Positions 32,384-41,156 of a stretch of DNA of 64,000 bases are shown here, piece after piece. The first letter of the stretch is position 1, and every line of letters starts with the position of its first letter. Location of the stretch: positions 186,001 to 250,000 of the forward strand of contig CAVUYE010000001.1 of assembly GCA_963745665.1 (NCBI GenBank). The letters are read 5' to 3'. A program made the position numbers and the translations under genes. This DNA is from Bog-473 sp963745665 (GTDB lineage Bacteria; Actinomycetota; Acidimicrobiia; Acidimicrobiales; RAAP-2). The notes under the pieces were generated by a model. That model saw only the letters and a list, made by a program, of their open reading frames with translations, did not search any database and was not told the origin of the DNA.

Positions 32384-33488
32384 GTGGACTTCGCCTTCAC
32401 CGAGGAGCAGGAGGCGTTGCGCGAGGGAGTGCGCACCGTCCTCGACACCGAGTGCACCCCCGACGCGCTGCGCGCCTTCGAAATGGCGGACGAAGAGGGA
32501 CGGACGGCGCAATCGGCGAACCGTTGGGCCGTGCTGGCCGAGCTCGGCGCGCCGGCGCTCGTCGTGCCCGAGGCCGCCGGCGGCCTGGGCCTGAGCGACG
32601 TCGACCTTGTCGGCGTGCTGGAGGAGGCGGGGAGGACGGGACTGCCCGAGCCGCTGCTCGAGACGGCGGCCCTCGCCGCGCCGACGCTCGCCGCCCTGCT
32701 CCCCGACCCCGCTGCCGCCGCCGCGCTGGCGGCACTGGTGCGCGACGACGTGAGCTTCGCCGTCGGCGGTATCGACGTGACGTCCGACGGCATCGTGTCG
32801 CCGACGGAGGTGGCGGCGGACGGCACCTTGCGCACGCCGCGTGTCGTCGGCGCCCGCGACGCGGTGCTGCTGCTGCTGGCCGTGCGCGACCCAGACTCGG
32901 GCTGGCAGCTCCACGCCGTGCCGGCGGCCTCGTGCACCGCCTTCCGCACACCTGCCCTCAGCGCGTCCCGTGACCTCTCCACCGTGCACTGGCCCCTGGC
33001 GTCGGACACGTTGCTGGCCTACGGCGTGGCGGCGGAGGCCGCCGTGGGCCTGCTGGCCGACCGCGCCGCCGCCGGGACCGCGGCGCTGCTCGTCGGGCTG
33101 GCCGAGCGCATGCTGGCGCTCGAGCGCGGCCTACGCCAAGGACCGCCACCAGTTCGGCAAGCCGATCGGCAGCTTCCAGGCGGTCAAGCACCTGCTGGCC
33201 AACGCGCGGGTGGCGCTGGAGTTCGCGCGGCCCGCCACCTACCGCGCCGCCTGGTCGCTGGCGACGGCGCAGCCCACGCTCTCCCACGACGCGTCGATGG
33301 CCAAGGCCATGTCCTCGGACGCCGCCGACCTGGCGGCCCGGGTGGCCCTGCAGGTGCACGGGGCCATCGGCTACACCTGGGAGTGCGACCTCCACTTCTT
33401 CTTAAAGGAGACGTGGGCGCTCTCGCGGGCCTGGGGCGACGCGGCGACGCACCGCCGGCTGGTGCTAGCGCAGCTCCGGGCGGGGTGA
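32384..33488 (+). CDS. Acyl-CoA dehydrogenase, beta-type subunit, one frameshift
   Basis: Residues from VDFAFTEEQEALREGVRTVL to LAERMLALERG read in one frame; AYAKDRHQFGKPIGSFQAVK to the stop reads in another. Removing one G at about 33,128-33,134 gives LERAYAKDRHQFGKPIGSFQ, and the total length is 3n+1. It has the ACAD C-terminal motifs ALQVHGAIGYTWECDLHFFL but a divergent middle, as in the non-catalytic-base subunits of heteromeric steroid ACADs. GTG start at 32384, 14 bases behind the alpha gene. The break is probably a sequencing insertion, because conservation continues on both sides. Confidence 0.8.
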
Positions 33489-33508
33489 ATCAGCCGGAGG
33501 GCTCGCCT

Positions 33509-33556
33509 GTCTGAGCCCCCGTCTGAGCCCCCGTCTGAGCCCCCGTCTGAGCGCCC
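33509..33556. repeat. 12-bp tandem repeat, four copies
   Basis: GTCTGAGCCCCC is repeated at 33509, 33521 and 33533, and as GTCTGAGCGCCC at 33545. It lies between the converging stops of the ACAD gene and the small coiled-coil gene. The period is a multiple of three, so in one minus-strand frame it would encode AQTG repeats. Confidence 0.85.
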
Positions 33557-33559
33557 GCC

Positions 33560-33805
33560 TCAGCGACCCGGCTGACTCTCCTCGAGCGCCTTGACCCGCT
33601 TGCGCAGGACGCTGACCTCACTGAGCAGGGCACCCACCAGCTCGTCGTTCGAGAGCTTGTACGCATTGCCGTTCTCCCACTCGTCCCAGTCAAAGACCTC
33701 AGGTTCGGCTATGCCCCAACGATAGGTTCTGCTCGCTGCGGCACACCGAAATGGCCCTGTCCGATTCCCGCCAGTAATCGTCACAGCGACGTGCCACGCT
33801 GGCAC
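33560..33805 (-). CDS. Small coiled-coil protein of unknown function
   Basis: An 81-residue frame. The C-terminal half looks coding: EVFDWDEWENGNAYKLSNDE then ELVGALLSEVSVLRKRVKAL, an acidic segment leading into a coiled coil. The N-terminal part is basic and less convincing, and no SD supports the ATG at 33805, which lies 6 bases from the divergent alkA start; the true start may be internal. I know of no family. If the stop at 33560 were shifted by one base, the protein would run into the AQTG tandem repeats. Confidence 0.45.
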   Translation of the reverse strand: MPAWHVAVTITGGNRTGPFRCAAASRTYRWGIAEPEVFDWDEWENGNAYKLSNDELVGALLSEVSVLRKRVKALEESQPGR

Positions 33806-33810
33806 CCGTG

Positions 33811-35349
33811 ATGGAGGACCCGGACCGGTGCTACCAAGCGGCGCAGAGCAAGGACGCCCGCTTCGACGGCCAGTTCTTCTGTGCCGTCACCTCGACCGGC
33901 ATCTATTGCCGCCCCAGCTGCCCCGCCCGCACCCCCAAGCGCGAGAACATGCGCTTCTACCCGACTGCGGCGGCGGCCCAGCAGGCCGGGTTCCGCGCCT
34001 GCCTGCGCTGCCGGCCCGACGCCACGCCGGGCTCGCCCGAGTGGAACATCCGCGCCGACGTGGTGGCCCGCGCCATGCGCCTCATCCGTGACGGCGTCGT
34101 CGACCGCGAGGGCGTCGAGGGTCTGGCCGGGCGGCTCGGCTACAGCACGCGCCAGCTGAACCGCCTCATCACCGCCGAAGTCGGGACGGGGCCGCTCGCT
34201 CTGGCGCGGGCGCAGCGCAGCCAGACGGCGCGGATCCTGCTCGAGACGACCGATCTGCCCGTGGCGCACGTGGCCTTCGCCGCCGGCTTCGCCAGCGTGC
34301 GCCAGTGCAACGACACCGTGCGCCAGACGTTCGCCGACACGCCGAGCGGGCTGCGGGCCCGGGCCGCCCGCACGGCCCTGGGCCGCCGTCACAGGCAGGA
34401 ACCGGCCACCCAGGCCATCCGGCTCCGCCTCCCCTGCCGGCGGCCCTTCGAGCCCGCGTCGGTGCTCGAGTTCCTCGGGGTGCGGGCGCTGCCCGGCGTC
34501 GAGCAGCTCGAGGCCTCGTCCTACACACGCAGCATGCGGCTCCCGCACGGGCCCGGGATCGTCACGCTGCGCGCACCCGAGGCGGACGGCACGGAAGGCC
34601 CGGCCTACGTGGAGGGCGAGCTCGTCCTGTCGGACCTGCGCGACCTGCACACCGCCGTGGCGCGCTGCCGCCAGCTACTCGACCTCGATGCCGATCCCGT
34701 CGCCATCTGGGAGGCCTTGCGCGACGACCCGCTCGTCGGCGCGCTGGTGCGGCGCGCGCCCGGGCGCCGCGTCCCGGGTGCCGCCGACGGCTTCGAGCTC
34801 GCCGTGCGCGCCGTCATCGGGCAACAGGTCTCGGTACCCGGGGCGCGTACGGTGTGCGGCCGGCTGGTGCTGGCCGCCGGCGAGCCCCTGGCCGCGCCGG
34901 CCGGCGCCGTGACGCACCTCTTCCCCACACCCGCCGCGCTCGTCGAGCTGGCCGGGCGTGAGCCGGGTGCCTTCTCCATGCCGGCGGGACGCCGCCGTGC
35001 CCTGGTGGCGTTGGCCCAAGCGGTCGAAGCGGGCGACGTGGTCATCGACCCCGGCGCCGACCCGGTCGAGTTGCGCCGCTCACTCGTGGCCCTCCCCGGC
35101 ATCGGCCCCTGGACCGCGGAATACGTCGCCATGCGCGCGCTGCGCGACCCCGACGCCTTCATGCCGACGGACCTCGGCATCAGGCGGGCCGCCGTCGCCC
35201 TCGGCCTGCCCGACGACCCGGTCCATCTCCGTGCGCTGACTGAACACTGGCGGCCCTGGCGCAGCTACGCCATGGCGCACCTGTGGGCAATGCCCGCCGC
35301 CGCCACCTCGCAACTCCCCATCCAAAAGACGAAAGGACGTGCCGCATGA
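33811..35349 (+). CDS. alkA: Ada-AlkA type DNA-3-methyladenine glycosylase fused to an Ada methyl-sensor domain
   Basis: A 512-residue bifunctional repair protein. The N-terminal Ada zinc domain has Cys33-x3-Cys37-x26-Cys64-x2-Cys67 (IYCRPSCPARTPKRENMRFY; CLRCRP), where Cys33 is the methyl acceptor. An AraC-type HTH follows (VEGLAGRLGYSTRQLNRLIT; VAFAAGFASVRQCNDTVRQT). The AlkA part includes VRAVIGQQVSVPGARTVCGR and the helix-hairpin-helix glycosylase loop LPGIGPWTAEYVAMRALRDP with its catalytic Asp. It excises alkylated bases and may activate its own operon when methylated. The stop overlaps the ogt start (ATGA). GTG at 33808 is an alternative start. Confidence 0.93.
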   Translation: MEDPDRCYQAAQSKDARFDGQFFCAVTSTGIYCRPSCPARTPKRENMRFYPTAAAAQQAGFRACLRCRPDATPGSPEWNIRADVVARAMRLIRDGVVDREGVEGLAGRLGYSTRQLNRLITAEVGTGPLALARAQRSQTARILLETTDLPVAHVAFAAGFASVRQCNDTVRQTFADTPSGLRARAARTALGRRHRQEPATQAIRLRLPCRRPFEPASVLEFLGVRALPGVEQLEASSYTRSMRLPHGPGIVTLRAPEADGTEGPAYVEGELVLSDLRDLHTAVARCRQLLDLDADPVAIWEALRDDPLVGALVRRAPGRRVPGAADGFELAVRAVIGQQVSVPGARTVCGRLVLAAGEPLAAPAGAVTHLFPTPAALVELAGREPGAFSMPAGRRRALVALAQAVEAGDVVIDPGADPVELRRSLVALPGIGPWTAEYVAMRALRDPDAFMPTDLGIRRAAVALGLPDDPVHLRALTEHWRPWRSYAMAHLWAMPAAATSQLPIQKTKGRAA

Positions 35350-35829
35350 CCGCCACCACCACCCTCACCGCCACCATGCCCCTGGACACCCCGATCGGGC
35401 AGATCGTCCTTGAGGGCGACGGCGACGTGCTCATCGGCCTCCGGCTCCCGAATGCCGTGGGCCTCGGCGGCCGTCGTGACGAGGAGTCGCCGATTTTGAA
35501 GGAGGCCGCGACCCAACTGCGAGGAGTACTTCGCCGGCGAGCGCACCGACTTCGACCTGCGCATCGAACTCGATGGCACGCCGTTCCAACAGGAGGTGTG
35601 GGCCGAGCTGACGCGCATCCCCTACGGCGAGACCATCAGCTACGGCGAGCTGGCCCGCCGGGTCGGCCGGCCCCGGGGGCCCCGCGCCGTGGGCCAGGCC
35701 AACGGCCGCAACCCCATCGCCATCATCGTGCCATGCCATCGCGTCCTGGCGAGCAACGGGATCGGCGGCTACGGCGGCGGGCTCACCGTGAAGCGCGCGC
35801 TGCTCGCGCTGGAGGGTGTCAGCGCATAG
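35346..35829 (+). CDS. ogt: Methylated-DNA-protein-cysteine methyltransferase, one frameshift
   Basis: The N-terminal part (MPLDTPIGQIVLEGDGDVLI to ILKEAATQL) and the rest (EEYFAGERTDFDLRIELDGT onward) are in different frames and join at about 35,518. Dropping one C gives the family sequence QLEEYFAGER; the length is 3n+1. The active site is intact: IIVPCHRVLASNGIGGYGGG, where the Cys takes the alkyl group from O6-alkylguanine. The 4-nt overlap with alkA shows a dedicated alkylation-repair operon. The break is most likely a sequencing insertion. Confidence 0.88.
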
Positions 35830-35839
35830 GGCGCACGGC

Positions 35840-35845
35840 TACGGT
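35840..35845 (+). promoter_or_regulatory. -10 box TACGGT of the SDR gene at 35852
   Basis: TACGGT ends 6 nt before the ATG at 35852, with no SD. It is the leaderless spacing. Confidence 0.55.
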
Positions 35846-35851
35846 GCGGCG

Positions 35852-36664
35852 ATGGAAACGGCCCAGAGTGTCCGCAACGCGTTCGACCTGATGGGCCGGG
35901 TGGCCCTCGTCACCGGGGCCGGCAGCGGCATCGGGCGCACGACAGCCGAGGTGCTGGCCGGCGCCGGCGCCACGGTGGTCTGCGCCGACATCAACGGCGC
36001 CACCGCAGCCGAAACTGCCGCCGCCATCATCGGCCAGGGCGGCCGCGCCGAGAGCGCCGAGCTCAACGTGGCGGCGCGGGGCGCGGCCGAGACGCTCGTG
36101 CAGCACGTGGCGGCGCGCCACGGCGGCCTGCACGTCATGTGCAATATCGCCGGCATCATGATCGACAGCCCCATCATCGAGGTCGACCCCGACGAGTTCG
36201 ACCGCATCCTGGCGGTCAACCTCAAGGGTGTGCTGTACGGATGCCAGGCCGCCGGGAAGGTGATGGTGGCGCAGCGCGGCGGCTCCATCATCAACATGAC
36301 CTCGGCGGCGGTCCTGGCTCCCGCGCCCGGCATCGGGCCCTACGCCATCTGCAAGGCCGGGGTGGCCCAGCTCACCATGTCGATGGCGGTCGAGGTCGGC
36401 AAGCACGGCGTGCGCGTCAACTCGGTGGCGCCCGGCTTCGTCCCGACCAACATGACGGCGCGCTACTACACGAACCCCGACGGCACCGTGAACGAGGCGG
36501 CCAAGGCCGCCATCCTGGCGCCGATGGCCCGCTTCGCCCCGCTGCGGCGCGTCGGCGAGACGGCCGACGTGGCCTTCGCCGTGCTGTATCTCGCTTCGGA
36601 CGCCAGCAGCTACGTCACGGGACAGCTGCTGAGCCCCAATGGCGGCGTCTCCATGTCGTACTGA
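35852..36664 (+). CDS. SDR-family NAD(P)-dependent oxidoreductase
   Basis: A 270-residue classical short-chain dehydrogenase: VALVTGAGSGIGRTTAEVLA (cofactor loop), NIAG (VMCNIAGIMID), catalytic Ser in IINMTSAAVLA and Tyr-x3-Lys in YAICKAGVAQ, then RVNSVAPGFVPTNM and YVTGQLLSPNGG. The substrate is unknown. I put the start at the ATG at 35852 because TACGGT lies 6 nt upstream and the frame upstream belongs to the end of ogt. It converges with the frameshifted lipoprotein gene. Confidence 0.92.
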   Translation: METAQSVRNAFDLMGRVALVTGAGSGIGRTTAEVLAGAGATVVCADINGATAAETAAAIIGQGGRAESAELNVAARGAAETLVQHVAARHGGLHVMCNIAGIMIDSPIIEVDPDEFDRILAVNLKGVLYGCQAAGKVMVAQRGGSIINMTSAAVLAPAPGIGPYAICKAGVAQLTMSMAVEVGKHGVRVNSVAPGFVPTNMTARYYTNPDGTVNEAAKAAILAPMARFAPLRRVGETADVAFAVLYLASDASSYVTGQLLSPNGGVSMSY

Positions 36665-36691
36665 GTCCGGCCGGACACCTCGGCGCCTCGT

Positions 36692-37824
36692 TCAGGACAG
36701 GCGCATGAGGTCGAACTGGCCCGTGCCGGTGTCGGACGCGATGACCGCCGGTTGGGGGCCGAGAAGCGTGACGGCGGAGCCCACGCCCACCGCGTTGCTG
36801 ACCGCGCCCTGCGCCGTGATGTTGAACACACACGACGTCGGTGTGGACGGCCCGGCCTGCGGGCAGGCGGGGTTGCTGCCCGAAGACTCGAGGGCCAGGG
36901 CGCCCGCGGTGGAGTCGACGACCGCGGTCGTCACCGAGCCCTGGAAGGACCCGAGCGGGTGGAGCGTGGCGGCGTCGTAGGTGGCGTAGGACGCATCGAG
37001 GCCCTGGCCGGCCGGCTCGCTGACCCACACGGCGCCGCCTGCCACCACGTCGAGGTACTGCACGCCGCCGCCCAGGCCGTTCGGCTTGTCGGCCAGCGCC
37101 GGGCCGAGCGCGGTGGCCCCGTTGGGTCGCCGGGCCGCCAGGTGTGATCGGTGCGCTCGTAGTAGATGGAGCCGTCGGATCCGATGGCGTCGCCCAGCCC
37201 GGTCACGACGACGTGCGGTGCGGCGGTGGCGGCCGGATTGATGCTGTACACGCTGACCGTGTTGCCCCGCGTGATGGACACGAACACCGTGCCGTTGGCG
37301 GCGGCCAGCGCCACCAGGTCGTCGTTCGAGCTGTTCGGCGGTGGGCACGGACGGCATGGTCCACTGCCCGTCCTGGTTCCCGCTGGTGCGGTTGTAGGCG
37401 AACACCGTCGCGTACGTGGCAACGTAGAAGTTGGTGGCGTCGGCCGCCATGGCGGCGATGCCGGTCGGCACGTGCTCGGCGATCTGGGCCGGGCCGTTGC
37501 CGTCGACCACCCAGGCCACCGACGGGGCGGGCTGGTCGGATCCTGCGGGGCGGCGAACACGGCGCCGTCGGGGCTCTCCGCCGCCGTCACCCGGTCGGCC
37601 GAGAACGGGAGCGCGATGGGCGCGCCCAGCTGCAACGGCCCGGTGCTGGCCGTCGTGGTGGTCGTGGTGGAGGCGGCCGCCGGCGCCGTCGTCGTCGTGG
37701 TCGAGCGTGCTGGCGCGGCGAGGTCGGCGTCGGGGAGCCCGAGCCGCAGGCCGCCAGCACCAATGGCGCCGCCAGCGCAGCCGACCAATCCCAATTGCAG
37801 CCGCTGACCAGGGTTCCCGCGCAT
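36692..37824 (-). CDS. Putative lipoprotein with beta-propeller-like repeats, multiple frameshifts
   Basis: No single frame covers this gene. Pieces that read like one protein are, in order: a lipoprotein signal in one frame (ALAAPLVLAACGSGSPTPTS); a Thr-rich linker and APIALPFSADRVTAAESPDG in a second; WVVDGNGPAQIAEHVPTGIA to QDGQWTMPSV in a third; DLVALAAANGTVFVSITRGN to GLGDAIGSDGSIYYERTDHTW; then QYLDVVAGGAVWVSEPAGQG to the stop. At least four shifts are needed (near 37,730, 37,545, 37,340 and 37,140). The repeated YVAT/VFVSI/VWVSE strands suggest an extracellular propeller. Function unknown. The start at 37824 is provisional. Confidence 0.6.
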
Positions 37825-37856
37825 TGCCGCCAGTATGGCGTGCAACGGGCGGACGA

Positions 37857-37862
37857 TACGGT
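37857..37862 (+). promoter_or_regulatory. -10 box TACGGT of the dienelactone hydrolase gene
   Basis: TACGGT ends 6 nt before the ATG at 37869; no SD. It is the same spacing and nearly the same context as at 35840. Confidence 0.55.
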
Positions 37863-37868
37863 GCACCC

Positions 37869-38599
37869 ATGGCCACCACCCGCGACATCACGTACGAAGC
37901 CGACGGCCGCACCATGATCGGCACCCTCGCCCTGCCCGACGATGGCGGCGGCGCCGGCGACCAGCGCCCCGGCGTCCTGGTCTGCCACGAGGGGCCGGGG
38001 CTCGACGACCACGCCAGGGAACGGGCCACGCGGATCGCCGACGAGCTGGGCTACGTCGCCTTCGCGCTCGACTACCACGGCGACGGGAAGCCGATCACCG
38101 ACCGCGACCAGATGATGGGCCGCATCGGCGAGCTGCGGTCCGACCCGCCGCGGACCTATGCCGTCGGGACGGCCGGTCTCGACATCCTCCGGGCCGAGCC
38201 GCGCACCGACGCGGCACGGCTGGCCGCCATCGGGTTCTGCTTCGGCGGCACGCTCTCCCTGGAGCTGGCTCGCGGCGGGGCCGACCTCAAGGCGGTCGTC
38301 GGCTTCCATTCGGGCCTCTCCACCGTGCACCCCGAGGACGCCCGCAACATCACCGGCAAGGTGCTGGCCCTGCATCGGGGCCGACGACCCCATGGTGCAC
38401 ATCGAGGAGCGCCGGGCCTTCGAGGAGGAGATGCGCGCCGGCGGCGTCGACTGGGAGATGAACGTCTACGGCGGCGCCGTGCACTCCTTCACCAACAAGG
38501 CTGGCCTCGCCGGACACGTTCCCCGGCATCGCCTACCACGAGGCGACGGACCGCCGGTCCTGGCAGGCCATGGTCGACCTGTTCAACGAGGTCTTCTGA
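37869..38599 (+). CDS. Dienelactone hydrolase family protein, two frameshifts
   Basis: Segment one (MATTRDITYEADGRTMIGTL to ITGKVLAL) holds the oxyanion and nucleophile regions: GVLVCHEGPGLDDHARERAT and IGFCFGGTLSLELARGG, where Cys is the nucleophile. Segment two in another frame has GADDPMVHIEERRAFEEEMR and NVYGGAVHSFTN (acid and His of the triad). Segment three ends FPGIAYHEATDRRSWQAMVD. Joins are near 38,378 and 38,508; removing one base at each restores the family sequence (VLACIGADDP), and the length is 3n+2. It probably hydrolyses a lactone or ester in a catabolic route. Confidence 0.82.
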
Positions 38600-38636
38600 G
38601 CGGCGGCCCGCCCGGCGGACGGCCGATCCATCGCAT

Positions 38637-38651
38637 CTGACGCCCCGTCAG
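38637..38651. promoter_or_regulatory. Palindromic operator-like site CTGACG-N3-CGTCAG (copy 2)
   Basis: CTGACGCCCCGTCAG, with 6-bp arms and a 3-base spacer, ends 8 nt before the TACGCT -10 box of the amidohydrolase gene. A bound dimer would cover the -35 region. Confidence 0.55.
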
Positions 38652-38659
38652 GTGCGGGC

Positions 38660-38665
38660 TACGCT
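38660..38665 (+). promoter_or_regulatory. -10 box TACGCT of the amidohydrolase gene
   Basis: TACGCT lies 8 nt before the ATG at 38674 and only 2 nt before the ATG at 38668. The leaderless spacing therefore favours 38674 as start. Confidence 0.5.
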
Positions 38666-38673
38666 CGATGCCC

Positions 38674-39879
38674 ATGCCTGAGCCCCTGCCGATGATCATC
38701 TCGGTCGACGATCACGTGGTCGAGCCGCCCAACGTGTGGCAGGACCGCCTCCCCTCCAAGTACGCCGAGGTCGGGCCGCGGATCGTGCGCGCCCCCATGC
38801 CCGAGGTGGAGTACCGCGGCGGGTCGCTCAAGGTCAAGCCCGGGCTCCGAAGGGCGTGCCGGTCGACTGGTGGTACTACGAGGACCTCAAGCGCCCGCTG
38901 CTGCGGGTCGACTCCGCCGTCGGCGTGCCGCGCGACGAGGTGACCATGAAGGGCGTCACCTACGAGGACATGCGCCCGGGCTCCTACGAGGTGAAGCCCC
39001 GCCTCGAGGACATGGACGTCAACCACATCGAGGCGGCGCTCTGCTTCCCGACCTTCCCCCGCTTCTGCGGCCAGACCTTCACCGAGGCCAAGGACCACGA
39101 GCTCGGCCTGCTCTGCATGAAGGCCTACAACGACTGGATGGTCGAGGAGTGGTGCGGCGACTCGGGCGGCCGGCTCATCCCGCTCTGCCTCATTCCGCTG
39201 TGGGACGCCGAGCTGGCGGCGACGGAAGTGCGGCGCAACGCGGACCGTGGCGTGCGCGCCGTGTGCTTCAGCGAGATCCCGCCCTTCCTCGGCCTGCCGA
39301 GCGTGCACGACCCCGACCACTACTGGGACCCCTTCTTCCGGGCCTGCGCCGAGACGCAGACCATCGTGAACATGCACATCGGGTCGTCGTCGAAGATGCC
39401 GTCGACCTCGGCCGACGCGCCGCCCGCCGTCGGCTCGACGCTGACGCACACCAACGCCACCTTCTCGCTCGTCGACTTCCTCTTCAGCGGCGTCTTCGTC
39501 CGCATCCCCGACCTCAAGGTGGCGTACTCGGAGGGGCAGATCGGCTGGATTCCCTACATTTTGGAGAGAGCCGACCGCGTCTGGGAGGACAACCGGGGGT
39601 GGGGCGGGGTCGCCGACATCGTGCCGGAGAAACCCTCGCAGCTACTTCAAGGACCACGTATGGGGCTGCTTCTTCGACGACGCCCACGGGCTGCGCTCGG
39701 TGGACGAGATCGGTGAGGACAACATCACGTACGAGTCGGACTACCCGCACTCGGACTCGACCTGGCCCCGCACCCGCGAGATCGCCGAGGAGCAGATGGC
39801 GGACCTCAGCGACGAGCAGCGCCGCAAGATCGTGCGCGGCAACGCGATCAAGCTGTTCGGCCTCGACCTCCCCGCCTGA
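38674..39879 (+). CDS. Metal-dependent amidohydrolase (Amidohydro_2 family), two frameshifts
   Basis: Three segments join into one protein of about 400 residues: MPEPLPMIISVDDHVVEPPN to LKVKPG; APKGVPVDWWYYEDLKRPLL to VPEKPS; then SYFKDHVWGCFFDDAHGLRS to NAIKLFGLDLPA. The first join (about 38,850) needs one added G, the second (about 39,645) one removed C, leaving a net length of 3n. Conserved features are VDDHVVEP (metal-site region), the MHIG metal-site stretch and the terminal NAIKLFGL of COG2159 TIM-barrel hydrolases or decarboxylases. Such proteins are frequent in actinobacterial steroid and aromatic catabolism; the substrate is unknown. The palindrome at 38637 probably regulates it. Confidence 0.82.
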
Positions 39880-39969
39880 TCACCTGCCGTCGAGCGCCGA
39901 CCGTTGCCCGCTGCTGCGTCCCGCGCCGCTCGCTCCCATCGCGCCGCTCGCTCGCCCCGCGTCTGACGT

Positions 39970-41156
39970 ATGGACCTCCGCTACACCGCGCCGGAGCAGG
40001 CCTTCCGTGACGAGCTCCGCACGTGGTTGGCCGCCACGTTGCCCGGCGTCGGCGCACCGCCGCCGCACGACGACTGGCCCGGTCGTCGTCGGCCTACGAC
40101 CTGCACTGGCAGCGTCTGTTGTTCGAGGCGGGGTACGCCGGCGTCGACTGGCCGGCCGAGGGCGGCGGGCGCGGCTCGTCGCCGGTGGAGCAGCTGATCT
40201 TCAAGGAGGAGTGCGAGCGGGCCGGCGCGCCCTACGTCGGGGTGAACTTCGTCGGCCTGCTGCACGCCGGGCCGACGATCATCGCCGAGGGGACGGCGGC
40301 GCAGAAGGAGCGCTACCTGCCGGCCATCCTGCGCGGCGAAGAGGTGTGGTGCCAGGGCTTCAGCGAGCCCGACGCCGGGGTCGGACCTGGCCTCGCTGCG
40401 CACCCGGGCGGTGCGCGACGGCGACGACTACGTGGTGAACGGCTCGAAGATCTGGACGTCCCACGCCGAGGTGGCCGACTTACTGCGAGTTGCTGGTGCG
40501 CACCGGTGAGGAGCGCAACCGCGGCATTTCGTGGCTGATCATGCCCATGGACTCTCCCGGCATTGAGATCCGACCTCTGCGGACCATTGAGGGGACGACC
40601 GAGTTCGCCCAACTCTTCCTGAACGACGTGCGCATCCCGGTCGCGAACCGGGTCGGCGAGGAGAACGACGGCTGGCGCGTGACGATGGTCACGCTGTCCT
40701 TCGAACGGGGCACGGCCTTCGTGGGCGAGCTCCTCGAGTGCATGCGGCTGCTGGGCGAGCTGCACGACATCGGGACCCGGCTGGATCTCTTTCGGAACGA
40801 CTCCGGCCTGCAGAAGCGCATCGGTCGCCTCGTCGCGGCGTTCGACGCCCTGTGGGCCCTCACGAAGCGCAACGTCTCGGAGGCGGCGCAGACCGGCGTG
40901 CCCGGCATCGGGGGCTCGGTGTTCAAGCTCTCGTTCTCCGAGCACGCTCAGGCGCTCGGCGACCTGGCCATGGAGATGCTCGACACGGCCGCGCTGTGCG
41001 CCGACCCCCTGACTGCGCCCAGCGGGCCAATCGGCAACGCCGAGCAGGTGCACAACTGGTACAAGTCGATCAACCTGACCATTGCCGCCGGCACGTCCCA
41101 GGTACAGCGCAACATCGTGGCCGAGCGGATCCTCGGCCTGCCCGAGGACGCGCTGA
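39970..41156 (+). CDS. Acyl-CoA dehydrogenase, several frameshifts
   Basis: Four segments: MDLRYTAPEQAFRDELRTWL; YDLHWQRLLFEAGYAGVDWP to WCQGFSEPDAG; SDLASLRTRAVRDGDDYVVN to TSHAEVAD; CELLVRTGEERNRGISWLIM to QVQRNIVAERILGLP. The joins are near 40,080, 40,380 and 40,483. The combined protein is a full acyl-CoA dehydrogenase with the FAD motif WCQGFSEPDAG-SDLASLR and C-terminal INLTIAAGTSQVQRNIVAER. The last segment continues without a stop into the next acyl-CoA dehydrogenase. A one-base change in the CCC near 41,143 would end it at a TGA overlapping the next ATG (TGATG), which I think is the true arrangement. Confidence 0.78.

Noticed and set aside
33509..33556. Possible CRISPR array
   Set aside because: The units are 12 bases with no spacers; it is a simple tandem repeat. 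I saw no CRISPR array or cas genes in the window.
36665..36676. GTCCGGCCGGAC palindrome as terminator between SDR and lipoprotein genes
   Set aside because: No loop and no T-run. Short GC palindromes are frequent by chance in this DNA.
39963..39972. A fourth TGACG site before the acyl-CoA dehydrogenase at 39970
   Set aside because: Only one arm (CTGACG) is present; the other half does not match.
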